Origin: Owenia fusiformis
Lineage: Eukaryota > Annelida > Polychaeta > Sabellida > Oweniidae
DNA: 64,000 nt
Direction: 5' to 3'
NCBI GenBank assembly: GCA_903813345.2
Contig: CAIIXF020000004.1
Coordinates: 16,229,513-16,293,512 of the forward strand
Part shown: positions 44,603 to 55,753 of the stretch, in pieces
How positions within the stretch are numbered: position 1 is the stretch's first letter
How the letters are laid out: the number at the start of each line of letters is the position of its first letter
The notes under the pieces: model-generated
Databases searched by the model: none
Told to the model about the DNA's origin: nothing
The model's input: only the letters and a program-made list of their open reading frames with translations
Made by a program: the position numbers and the translations under genes

Positions 44603-47600
44603 CTAAAATCTGTAGTTTTCCATGTTTGCCTGTTCGGACCATGCCGAATGAGTTGCTCCGTCCATCTCTGTAGCAACTTTATTGTCAGATCGCAATGCAT
44701 GACCAGAGCCCCCTATTGTTGATTTGCATTCTGGACACGTAGCCTCGACAGTGGCGCCACCGCAGTCTCCAATGGCGTAAATATGACCTAGATTAAATCA
44801 TAATTATGACTAAATGATTTTGTAGATATCCTATATACATTACTAATAATACATTACTAAATATACATTACTACTAATAAAAATTACTAAAATCGTACAA
44901 CAAAATTGTTCACTATTTATATACACTGAAAATAATTTGGAAGGTGAAAAGAAGATTTAGAAATTATCAAGAAAGTTGACATATTAAACTTTTTTTGCAA
45001 CGAAGAAAGTACAAAACGAACAATTTACTTGAAGCAAACACATTTAATTGAGTAACATTCACACAGGGAGATATGCCGATTACTCAATTAGTACAAAATA
45101 AGTACTAAATCAGCACTCTGGCAAAAGCGCGCCCATGAGCACTCATGCCGCGAGTGCTAATTTAGTACTAATTTTGTACTAACATATGTATGAGTGCTCA
45201 TTGAGTATTATAAAAAATCAATAAAATTAGCAGTATCTTATAACTCATCATATGAGTAGTCATTTAGTACTAAAAATGCAATAAATCAGTACTCATGTCA
45301 TAAGGGCTCATTTAGTACTAATATTTACTGAAATGAGTACTCAGTTAGCGCTAAAATGCCATGAGTACTATCTTAGTTCTCGGCATTTCTCCCTGTATAG
45401 TGATATATTTTACGCTCCCCTCTATAAGTTTGGCAACAAAATGTCTTCATTGGATACAATGTCAATTTTCGATCGTGATGCCAATTTTATCTTAACTTTG
45501 TTCCTTAATTTCAATAGGTTGGATAAATATGACAAATTTGATATTTTCCAAATCGCGAAAGGCTTTCATAAGTCATCCAAGAGGGGACTCTTGGTTGCCG
45601 AACGTATGGAAGGGAGTGTACAGAGTATTTCAAATAGCTTACCATTAGCGCATTTGTACCAGTGTCCCTTAGTCAATCCCATTGCCTTCAGAATTTCAAC
45701 CCGTTCTCCATCGCTGATCCCAAGTCCATTTGTTGGAGCAAGCTTCTTCTCCAAAATCTTCAGGTTCTTAGTTATCCTCGCTTCTGTGTCATCTTTTAAA
45801 GGAACACCTTTTTCCAATTCATCGATGCTTTGTTCAATGCAGTCGATGTACTCTGGCTTGAGTTTGTCCTTGACCTTCGATGCTTTGTAGTCAATGACGT
45901 AAGCTTTACTTTGTAGCTTCAAACGGGTAAGTTCTTTTTGGCACTCTAGTGCTTCCTGTTCTGTAAAGCGTTGCCTGTTCTTCAATACCCATCGAATTGT
46001 GGTTTCAATCTTAGTTTTTATTTGTCCACACCTCGCCCTGAAGTCGACCACGTCTCCAGTGGAGGCACCAATTGATTTGTGTTTCTGATGTTGAACATCA
46101 TCTGCTAACTTAGTAAACTGCCGGGTGAAGTCCAGTTGCATTTTGACAGCGTTTAGCAAATTAATTGTGATGTAATCTGTGGGTATATTCACCCGGGTTT
46201 GCAAATCATTGCTTATGACAGAATCTGTCAAACTAAAATCTTTTATTTCTCTTTCAACGTTTTGTTTGAGGATTTTGACTTCATCCCTGCTTCCAATTAT
46301 TTTTTCCTTTACAGCAGCGATGTATTTATCCATTTTCTTAATGGTATCACCGTATCTTAGATTCTTACGAATGGGTGTTTTACACTTCGGGCAAGTTTTG
46401 TATTGGATATCAACCGTCCCCGAATCATCACTGTACTTATCTACCCAAGCGTCCAACCCTTCCACCTCAAGTATGTGACCACAATCTTCAAGTTGTACAA
46501 ATTTGGCGTTTTGGTCCTCCTCGGTTCCAAAAAACACTTCTCTGATTTCAGCTTTATCGCAATTGGGACACTTGGGTGGACATTTCTCGCCACATAGACC
46601 TATACACGTGTATCTATTCTTGCATTCGAAACAGGTGAATTTCTTCATGCAAGGACGATCACAGCGTGGCCTGTCACAGGGTTCACTGCAGGGCTGCGAA
46701 CATTGGTGATGTTGACATTGCCATTCACATTTCTCTTTGCAGGGAGTACAAATTTGACCACATGGTTTTTTGCATGTGCTATGTATACACCTGTTCGTAC
46801 ATTTAGCTTTACACGGTGGACAATTCTCAGTACATGGCTCTTTACATGCATGCCCACAGACAAGCGTACGATCACAGGAGTGCCTACATGGCTCATGTAG
46901 TTTACCTCTTTGGCAGCTACCACAAGTCCCTTGACATTTGTGACCGCAGAGAAGTAAATCACTGCATGGTTGAGTACACACAATCTCACTCGACTTATCC
47001 ATCTTATAACATTCAACCTTGCAATAGTGTCCACACTCGAGGTATATTCCACTTTTTTCTTTGCAGAGCCTGGAACAAGGACCCCAGCATTGTTCTTTAC
47101 ATGTGTGCCCACAGGAAAGTTTTTTACTACAGGGCATTGTACAGTTGAATGTAGCAGGGTCCATATGACATGGGACATTCTGGGTATGCCCACATGCAGG
47201 GATTGTTTTTATGACCCTGGTCTGACAGGTACCACAATTCTGGTAGCACATCTTACTGCAAGTATGACCCTCAGGACATTTCTTTGCACATGGCTTCCTG
47301 CACTGGAAATCTTCGTGGTGAGCGTCTATATTGTGGCAAAACTGGGGGCATGTGTGGCCACAATCAAGCCTGGCGTCACACTTCTTAGTACATCCACCTT
47401 CTGGAGCTTTGTCAAAATCTGCCGCTGTTTTCACTAGAATGTGGTTATCTTTGGGATGGTTTTGACAATATAGTTCCAAAGCCTCGCCGACATTCCCTGT
47501 ATGACGCAGACGCCCGTAGATTTTTCTCCAGAGGTCACTGTTCTTTGCTAGAAGCGTCATGTTGCCAATAGCATAGAATCCTCGCTTTGCTCTTGATAAA

Positions 47601-50600
47601 GCGACACACACTCTATTCTCAATCTTGAGAAACCCAATGCTGTTTTCTTCGTTAGAACGAACCAATGAAAGGAGCACAATTTCATTCTCCTCGCCTTGGA
47701 AGTTGTCAACAGCGCAGACTCTTACCCCCTGAAAGTATTCCTTAGGCATGAGTTTCTTGATCGTGAACATCTGTCCTGTATACAGTGTCAGTATGGTTAT
47801 CTCCTCTCGCTTGTACCCTTGTTGGATCAAATACTTGCACAGTTTTACAATGTATTCTGCTTCATGTGGGTTAGATTTGCTGCGTATCTCAATATCGCTT
47901 GTTTCGTGCACTGTGTGATCCACAAAGAACATGTTCTTTGCTACGCCTTTGACACGTTCGTAGTGATGCACTGACTTGTGATCTCGTAGCTCTGGATAGA
48001 TATCAGAAACCAATGTTGCAATCTCTGGTCTCATCCTGTGTTGGAGCTCCAGACATTCATATGGAATCCTATTGTTGATCATTCTCTCAAAGAAAGATAT
48101 CTCAAGGTTGTATTTTCTTGCCAAATCGTACACAGTTGGGTTTGGTCTCAGCTGTTTATGGTCTCCTATCAAAATCAAGTGTTCACAGCCTTCACTAAGT
48201 GTTGTCACAATATGGGATTCAAGGACTTCAGCCGCCTCTTCAACGACCACAATTTTAGGTTTAACTCGTTGAATTAGAGATTGGTACTTTGCCGCTCCTG
48301 TTGTTGTCATGCCAATAACTACAGCTTGTTTCAAGACTGCAAAGTCCTCTTCACGTCTTAAGTCGACCATTTGTCTCGCTTGTCTCTCGTATTCTCGTTC
48401 ATAGTCTTGAATCTTAGACTTCAGACTATTCCTGTACTTGTTGATCCAATTTCTATAGAGGCGCCATCTTTCCTTAAGGGGGAGATCCCAAAGAATATAA
48501 CAGTCATTTGCCTCATCGTCAGTCATAGCATCAGTTCCTTGAAGTCCCCTTTTCAAGGTTTTCTTTCTTGATTTTCTGTTGGTTTGAGTCATCCATCCTC
48601 CTGCTAGTTCATATTGACCAGCGTCTTGCATATTGTTGATATCTAACGCTAGTGTTCCTGCTGCTTCTTGTTCATTTTGAATTCTCTGCAATTCTTGCTG
48701 GCGGCGACGGTTCTGATCGAGATCATCCTCGTCAAGCGTTCTCTCAGCTGCTATAGCATCAGCCTCGTCATCAACAGTTACGTATTCATCTTCGTCATCA
48801 TCATCGTCATCGTCATCTGGCCCTGCAACCTGCATTGCTCCCATCGCTCCTGTTAAATTATCAGTTGGCAGCTCATAGTAGTTATCCCCTACGCCAAGCC
48901 AATCCATAACCTGGACACGTTTCCCGGTTTGGAACTGCATCTGGAATGGGTCATTGAAAGTTGGAGGTCCATCAGTTAGTTGGTTGTAGTGGTCTTCATT
49001 CATAAATTCTTCTAGCACATCTTCTTTTACAAGTCCTTTGTGTGATGCTTCAATCAAAGACACAGTCTTGTCTAATTGCATTTGAATATCCTTCAACTGG
49101 TCCATTAACTGAAATTTCCCTCTATGCACCTCGATTGGTATTTTTCTGTCATTCTTCATTACCTGTTTTAAGTTCTTTAACAGAAATTTCTCCATTAGTT
49201 CGCTCTTACTCCTTCCACCTATTCGAACTATGTTGGTCTTCCAGAACTTGTAGATCCCCTCCAGAAACTGGTCGAGGGCGTGGTTTGTGTAACACACCAC
49301 TAATATTGGACTCTGCTCAATATTTCCCATTCTATTCTTAGTCCATACGTCTCTGTTGTGTAGCAAAGCCTGTACGATCTTTAGCCCAATGTATGTTTTT
49401 CCTGTTCCGGGTGGTCCCTGAATGACCACAAACTCCTTAGTGAGAGCCATTTTTACAGCCTCGTATTGTGTTTGGTCAAGTCGCATTTGTTCCGCATCAG
49501 GCCATGTGTTTGTTCGCAACATGTTTACTGATTTCGCTTGACTTGACGCTACTCTTGTGAGTTCTCTCTCTAGTACTTGATCTACGGGATCCTCATCGTC
49601 AGAATCTGATATGTCCATCAAAAGGTCACCTAGACTACCGCGATGCCTTGGTCTCTGACGTGCTGAGGCTTTCTTGGTCACTTCAACAACTTCCTTAGTT
49701 ATCAATGGACGCAAGTCGAACGTTTTCCCATATCCTTCAAGTAGATATCTCGGTGGTTTAAGCTCAGTTTTACATTCCACGATGTACCGCTGAAATGGCA
49801 GCTCATTTGCACGTATTCTCTGTAGAGCCTTTAGGACATGTCTGTATGCTTCAAAATAAGCTGTTGTCTCTACCATTTGGAACTCAACATCTGGGTTTAT
49901 TTTTGCAATCTCATCGTGCTTTTCCTCAAATCTGACGTCAATGATTCCATCTGACAGTTCTTTCTCTTGTCTGTTGGAAACTGTCGCAAATAGGAAAGTC
50001 TGGAAGTTGTCCCGAGATAGGCATAATAGTGAACCGAAGATAAGACGCTTTGAGATACGCCATTTGATGTTCCTCATTTTGCTGACATCAAACTGAATCT
50101 TATGGTAAATTCCGTCTGCCTGGCACAACGGGGATCTTATAAAAACACGCTGATACATACGAATATCTTGCAGTTTCTTTTGTTTCAGTGAGGTCCGTTG
50201 GTGCTTGTATTCCTCAATCCCGTCTCGGAGTGGCTTAACAAAGTCCTCCCTCAGCAGGCGAAACTGGACATCAAGGTAGTGATCAATATCTTGGTATGCT
50301 CCCCTTGCCTTGTTTACTCGTAAGAACGGCCTTTCATTCAAATAGATGTCGTTCTGGGTTGGAAATATCGATATATCTCTAAAGTCGTCAGGTGGTGCCT
50401 CATTCTCATACAGTAGTTCTGTCCTTTTTCTTGGTTCTTCATGTGTGTTGTTTTTTCGCAGCGATTTGTATAACATCTGCATAACATCCTCATGTTTCTC
50501 TAACAGGTTGACATCGACTATATTCGTAGTTATCTGCAGCTGTTCGAGCGTGGTCTTTAATACGCTCAGAGGGACGTTCACCTTGGATACGCTGGACGGT

Positions 50601-53600
50601 AATTTATGAAGCAATTCCGTCATCAGTAAAAGAGAATCTTCAATTGCTTCCTTGAAATCCTGGTGTTTCGCCTGTGAGGTTTCCGTGAGCATTTCGGTGA
50701 AGTATAACACTAGAGGACCTGTAGTAAAGGTTGACTTTTCTATCTGATGAAGCAACTCTAAAACGAATGTATCAGCAATGGTTCTGTCAAGGCATTTCGT
50801 GATTACATTCAGTGCGAGCTTCATGAAATCAGGTCTAACCCGCCCTTGTTCAAGGAACTTTATAAACCCACTTCCTGGATTATTTAAACCTAGGATAATT
50901 TCATTTGGCTCCTTGTTCAGACATTCATGTAGAGCTGTAAAACTCATTGGGTGTTCTCTTGGTTTTCTGGGGCCCTTTCCGTTGCCTCGACCTCTTCCTC
51001 CTCGTTCACCTCTATAGTCGTTATCTCTGGCACCCCCGTAAGCGCCTTGCTCACCGCCTTCTATGTTCCGTCCTCCTCTGTTTCCATAGTTACCTCGTCC
51101 ACGACCCCTACCCCTAGTAAAATAATTAAAGGATATTTCAAAAATGACTTCGCAAGCAAAAATGCATACTAGTAAATCGTTAACTGATCGATAATTGCTA
51201 GGGGATGTAAGCGATTAAAAAGCAAGGAAATATAAGCTGATCGTGAATGAATTGATTGACGTGTTTTTGTATCATTTACTGTATTTGCTTTTGCTACTAG
51301 AATGAAATCTTAGCTTGAAATGAATGTTTTTTATATGAAAGTCCAAATCATTTTACTAGAAAGCTATGAGGCCTATACGATGGCATTTCAATTCCAAATG
51401 AGTATAAAGATTTAAGTGGCTGTAACTTAGTGCAATCACAATCTACACTGGTGATCCACTCGATTACGCTGGTTACCGAAACGGTTCGTTTTGGTAACAA
51501 AATGTCGGAACGTTGAAGGTACGATTTTTCTTAATCATTGCGTACTTCCATATCACGTTCTCATTGGTTAGTGTGTATGCCATATACCGCAGGTGAATCT
51601 GTCATACACCGCAAGTGAATATGCCATATTCGTTGCGAAATATGCCATATTTTTGTATCGTGTTTACCGCGTAACACGTAAAACGAACCGTTTCGGTAAC
51701 CAGCGTAATCGAGTGGATCACCAGTGAATCTACATAGATTCTTTCAGTACAATCTTCCCTCATTCCTTCTCACTAGCAGGTGTTGGATTTCCCGGGGGTT
51801 TCAATTATATGGGCGATGATTGTTACCTCGTTTCACTAAATGTCACGGTGCAGTGGCGTAGCCAGGATTTGGTGACCGGGGGTTCTATTTTTATATTATT
51901 CACAACCCCCCCCCCCCCCCCCTCTTCATTAGGGTTCCTCAAATAATACAATTTGTACATTTACACCCCCTCCAAAAGTTTGGCAATCCTAACTAACCCA
52001 TTGGATTATGTATTAAAAGCATCTTTAAGTTTGAATTCTTATTTGTAAAGAAAAAACTATTTTGGGAGGGGAAATATAATTCATTTTAATGTCTTCATTA
52101 AGTTAAGTAGACAATTGAATTTGAATTTTATTTAACAAAAACGATGTCTTTATTTACGTTAAGCAAAGTCTGAAAGTAGGCTTTATCAAGAAACCACTCC
52201 CATTGAAATAACACAGGACGTAAAAATGATTTTCAAAAATGACCTTGTAGCTTTGTAACTTTAATGTTCACAAAGTAAAAAAAACAGGCAACGTGCAAAA
52301 AAGTCAGACAACTTATAATTAATTTTCTGCATCAAAATATATTTTGGTGAATCTTTTACTGAATACATATCCTGAAATCTGATTTGCCCCGAATCTACAA
52401 TTATTTCGTTTGATTTCTGGAAGACTCTGGAGCATGATTTGTTTCCAACAAATCAACTATTTCGCACAATTTATTCTTTAACTTTGCAATGATTGATTTT
52501 TCTTTGGAAAAGTGATTGGTAAATAAATACTGAACAAATGAAAGAATGAATAAATTGAACAAATGCTTGTGTTTATAAATGATATTAAATAATTCATTTC
52601 ACAACGTTTTTAATTATTTAACGCAATTGGTTTCGGGGACTTGCCAGCCCAAGGGACGTCCCAAGAAATATTTAAAATTTTAAATGAAATAAAACAAAAC
52701 AGAGATGTACACATTTGAAAGAACATGTGTTTCATCAATGTTACTATTCCAGATATTTATTCGTCAATGTAAAAATCATTCGGAGTATGGGACATCTTAG
52801 CATTGTTTTCAATAACTTCGTATTGGACCAGAACTGCCTTCCTACAAAGGAATGATTTAGCTATTGCCCAAGAGGGGTTATTTTGTCCGAGAAAAAGCAT
52901 CTTTTAAGTTAATTGTGCGAAATTATTGTTATTTCTAAATGTAAAATCTCATGCTCTGCGGTCTTCCCAAAATCTCACCCCGTGCCTAAGGTTGCCAACC
53001 GTTTTGAGGGAAATGTAACTTCACTATGACATGTTTTTAACAAAATAAGGCTCTCGTGTTCACCAAAACAAACATCAATTCATTTACTGCTCATATATGT
53101 AGTTTTCAAGTAGCACAGTGATTTAATGTTTCTGGTTATATGTATTTTTCCACAAAATGATATTTTGGGAAATCCTGACCGGGGGTTCGTTCGAACCCAC
53201 CGAACCCCCGCTGCCTACGGCTGTGCGGTGTATAACCCAAACGCTCCTACATGCAGGACGGAGCGTTTGATTTACGCGGAAACGCTCCGGAGCGAAATAA
53301 AATGGCGGCTAATGAAGATTCCACTATGACCGTAAGTATTGTTTCTCTCGTTTCTCTTACATATCATATGTTATGGTGAAATATTATGCACCATTCGATG
53401 AACAATATCGTGAGGAAATATCTTATTTATTCAACTTCTGGTGGTAAACTGTTATTTGCTTGATCAAAGCTCCGTAGTGTAGATCGAACGAATCTGAAGA
53501 TGACGATTTGACCACAAATTACGAATTAAACTAGTATTTCTATGAAAACGTTAATCTTTCTGTTAAAGTAGTAGATCACAAACTCGTATATTCTCATTTC

Positions 53601-55083
53601 CCAAAATCCCAGTCCAAATCCATTACTTGTTCTCGAGAAATCGCTTGTTTTCCTCAAAACGCTCCGTCGATTTAGAACATAATTTTAGAAACGCTCTTAC
53701 CATTTTGTTTTGATATCATTTTCAGATTATAAGAAGAGTTCCGAATCGAATCGATCTCTCAAAAACGTGTTGTACTTGTTAGGCAAATTGAAACATCTGA
53801 ACCTGGTGGTGCTAAACGTGCAACTAGCTGATTTAAGCCTACATTAGATGATGTCATGCCTACATGTGTGCTAAATCATAAAACTATAGAAAAAAACTAG
53901 AATTTATATGTGAATTAATCTTTCTTCTTTTGATGCCAAGGGGTATAATAGATCTTTTCTTTCGCTTCCTGAAAAGGAAAGGCAAGCTATATATTTCCGA
54001 AACTGATCTAGACTACCGGAGCGTTTCCAGTTCACTGTGTTAACCAGATCGGAGCGTTTCTTGAATATGAGAATGTCATCATTTTTAAAACTGGATTTTC
54101 GGTCATCAAATCACTATTACGATAATGTATGGTGCATTGGAATTTGACTAAAATATACGTTGGTGCTCTAATCTTGGCTCAACTAATCACATGTATCGAC
54201 AAAAGGGGTTTTGACCGGTAGAATGACAAATACGTTTTTGAATTCTGATAACTATACTGCTTCGTACAGCTCTTCCTAATTGCTTCAACCGTCAACAGCC
54301 AGCCAAGTACAACATGAATATCACACCCATCGAATGGTATACTCGAAATATGGAACTCATACCTCTTATTCCCATTATTGGGGAAATCGTCAGACGGCTC
54401 ATCATTCCCGCCAGCCAGTTTTCCTACTCCGGAGCGTTTCTTTATTTAATTTCAGTAATGAAACGCTCCGTCGTGCATGTAGGAGCGTTTTGGGTTATAC
54501 ACCGTGAATGTTGTCATGTAAAATAAGATCTTGTGAAAATCTTAGCAATTTGAATTCTAAATTTCCCGGGAATACATGAATAACGTATCTGTAGTGGGAA
54601 ATGAGAAACGCACTAAACGAAGTGTTGCTAAGCCTAGGTATTGTATATTGTAATCATAGATTAATTATTAACCATGACATATAAATCAGAACGTGCCTTA
54701 ATAATATCAAAAATACGTTAGTATACGGATTCGAATCTGACCTACTTAAGACTTATGCGTTGGAATCAATTAGCAAGAGTAACAATAGCATTCAATATAA
54801 ATTAAGAGAAATGATCGAAGGGCCATCATGAGAAAGAACAATCAATGAACTCTCTACTAACTAACAACCTCTACTAACCCTAACTGTTGATGAGACTCAT
54901 ATAAAAGTTGAACATTATGTTCGATATGTTGAGTACATTCAGAAATGATACTAATTAGTTCATTAGATTATCACAGTGACTAAATTAATTAATCATAATT
55001 AAATGCCAAATTCACCTGTATCCTCCACGTCCACGCCCCCTATCGTGTGTTTCACCCGGATTGTGTGGAAACCGCCCACTCAT
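44603..55083 (-). CDS. ZNFX1: NFX1-type zinc finger-containing protein 1 (SF1 RNA helicase), three exons
   Basis: Exons are 55083-55016, 51113-45643 and 44787-44603, giving 1907 residues (human about 1918). Residues 1-78 are RGG/RGRG-rich. The helicase core has GPPGTGKT (Walker A, about 589), VVEEAAEVLE (Walker B, about 977), LIGDHKQLRP, VDNFQGEENEIVLLSLVRSN and VALSRAKRGFY. An acidic run of eight D lies near 787 between helicase motifs. NF-X1 fingers (CGHTC...C repeats) fill about 1268-1540. The last exon completes an RZ-type zinc finger (KCANGHIYAIGDCGGA, CPECKSTIGG). ZNFX1 proteins sense or bind RNA, acting in antiviral defence in vertebrates and small-RNA inheritance in nematodes; the role here is inferred. 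AATTTAG|GAATACG at 55116 suggests a further non-coding 5' exon. Confidence 0.95.
45064..45395. mobile_element. 332-bp MITE with repeated TAGTACTAA motifs
   Basis: CAGGGAGATATGCCGA at the left pairs with TCGGCATTTCTCCCTG at the right. The interior is dominated by GAGTACTCATTTAGTACTAA-like sub-repeats in both orientations. No target duplication was resolved. It occupies most of ZNFX1 intron 2, just downstream of the exon 2 donor. Confidence 0.75.
51446..51726. mobile_element. 281-bp MITE, CACTGGTGATCC termini
   Basis: A perfect inverted repeat of about 47 bp begins CACTGGTGATCCACTCGATT. AATCTA flanks both sides (51440-51445, 51727-51732), a 6-bp duplication as read. The tip resembles the 12936-13345 element (CACTGGTACTCACC). 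It lies in ZNFX1 intron 1. Confidence 0.85.
51851..53225. mobile_element. Inner transposon, CAGTGGCGTAGCCAGG terminus, TSD CGGTG
   Basis: The left end CAGTGGCGTAGCCAGG pairs imperfectly with the right end, whose reverse complement begins CACAGCCGTAGGCAGCGG. CGGTG flanks both sides (51846-51850 and 53226-53230). It is inserted seven bases from the tip of the outer element. A GGGGGTTC block follows each tip. No transposase is recognisable in its 1375 bp. CAG tips with 5-bp duplications suggest the hAT5 type. Confidence 0.8.
52770..52984 (+). repeat. Diverged single arm of the 999-bp palindromic element
   Basis: Blocks TTCAATAACTTCGTATTGGA, CCTACAAAGGAATGA, TTAGCTATTGCC and the end ATCTCACCCCGTG match the right arm of the element at 30316-31314 in order, with many substitutions. 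It sits inside the inner transposon, a third nesting level, and is clearly older or faster-decayed than the palindrome. Confidence 0.65.
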
Positions 55084-55444
55084 AATTCAAAGCTGTTCGG
55101 CGAACTTGACGTATTCCTAAATTAAAAATATTTTAATCAACTAAAAAGCCATATATTGCAAATATCTTTTAATGCTTAATACTATATCTAATTAAGAAGA
55201 AAAAGGAAGTGACATTGAAAAATGATAATCCTTTTTTCTATTTTACTTGTGTATCTTTAAAGCTAGCTTTTTATCTTTGAATGATTGGGTTTTCTATGGT
55301 ACTAGTATTGTATATTCTTTCGAATTCAAATGTGAGTTGTACTGTCAGATATTCAAATACGATAAATGGCTTCTTCGGAATGGTTATTAATCTCAAAAAC
55401 AGTTTTCTTAATTCACAACCTTTATCATTTGGAATCACGGAACG

Positions 55445-55748
55445 CAGGGGCGGATCTCGGAACCAACAAGGGGGGGGGGCCCAAAATTTCGGTCTGAGAA
55501 AAAACTGGAAAAAGATTTTGGGCCCCTAAAATCAAAAAGTGGGTCAAAATTTTCAAAATTTGGCCTAAAACTAAAAAATAAGGCCTTAGAAGGCCCATCT
55601 ATGACCAAAAAGGCCCACTTTTTCGGGCCTCAAGGCCTTTTTTGCCTCAATTTTTTTGGGCCAATTTTTTTTTCTGGGCCCACCCAAGGGGGGAGGGCGG
55701 GCCCCTGGGCCTGGGCCCCATATGCCCATATGCCCAGATCCGCCAGTG
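55445..55748. mobile_element. 304-bp GGCCC-rich MITE, TSD GAACG
   Basis: The termini are CAGGGGCGGATCTCGG and CAGATCCGCCAGTG, flanked on both sides by GAACG (55440-55444 and 55749-55753). The interior consists of GGGCCC, AAGGCC and AAAATTT motifs shared with 34774-35084 and 59081-59338. Confidence 0.85.
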
Positions 55749-55753
55749 GAACG

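Larger units (their letters stand above)
51844..54506. mobile_element. Outer transposon, CACGGTGTATAACCC termini, TSD AATGT, split by insertion
   Basis: The right end, read inward, is CACGGTGTATAACCCAAAAC. The left end has its first seven bases (CACGGTG) at 51844-51850, then resumes after the inserted element at 53226 as CGGTGTATAACCCAAACG. AATGT flanks the whole unit (51839-51843 and 54507-54511). The inner ends carry repeated GGAGCGTTT boxes (about 53252, 53270, 53660, 54020, 54050, 54435, 54465), as expected of transposase-binding sites. Without the insertion it is about 1.28 kb and shows no transposase ORF. CAC tips plus 5-bp duplication resemble Transib elements, by inference. Confidence 0.85.

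Noticed and set aside
45333-50609. Several plus-strand ORFs of 60-185 aa opposite ZNFX1
   Set aside because: They are antisense shadows of a long conserved coding exon.
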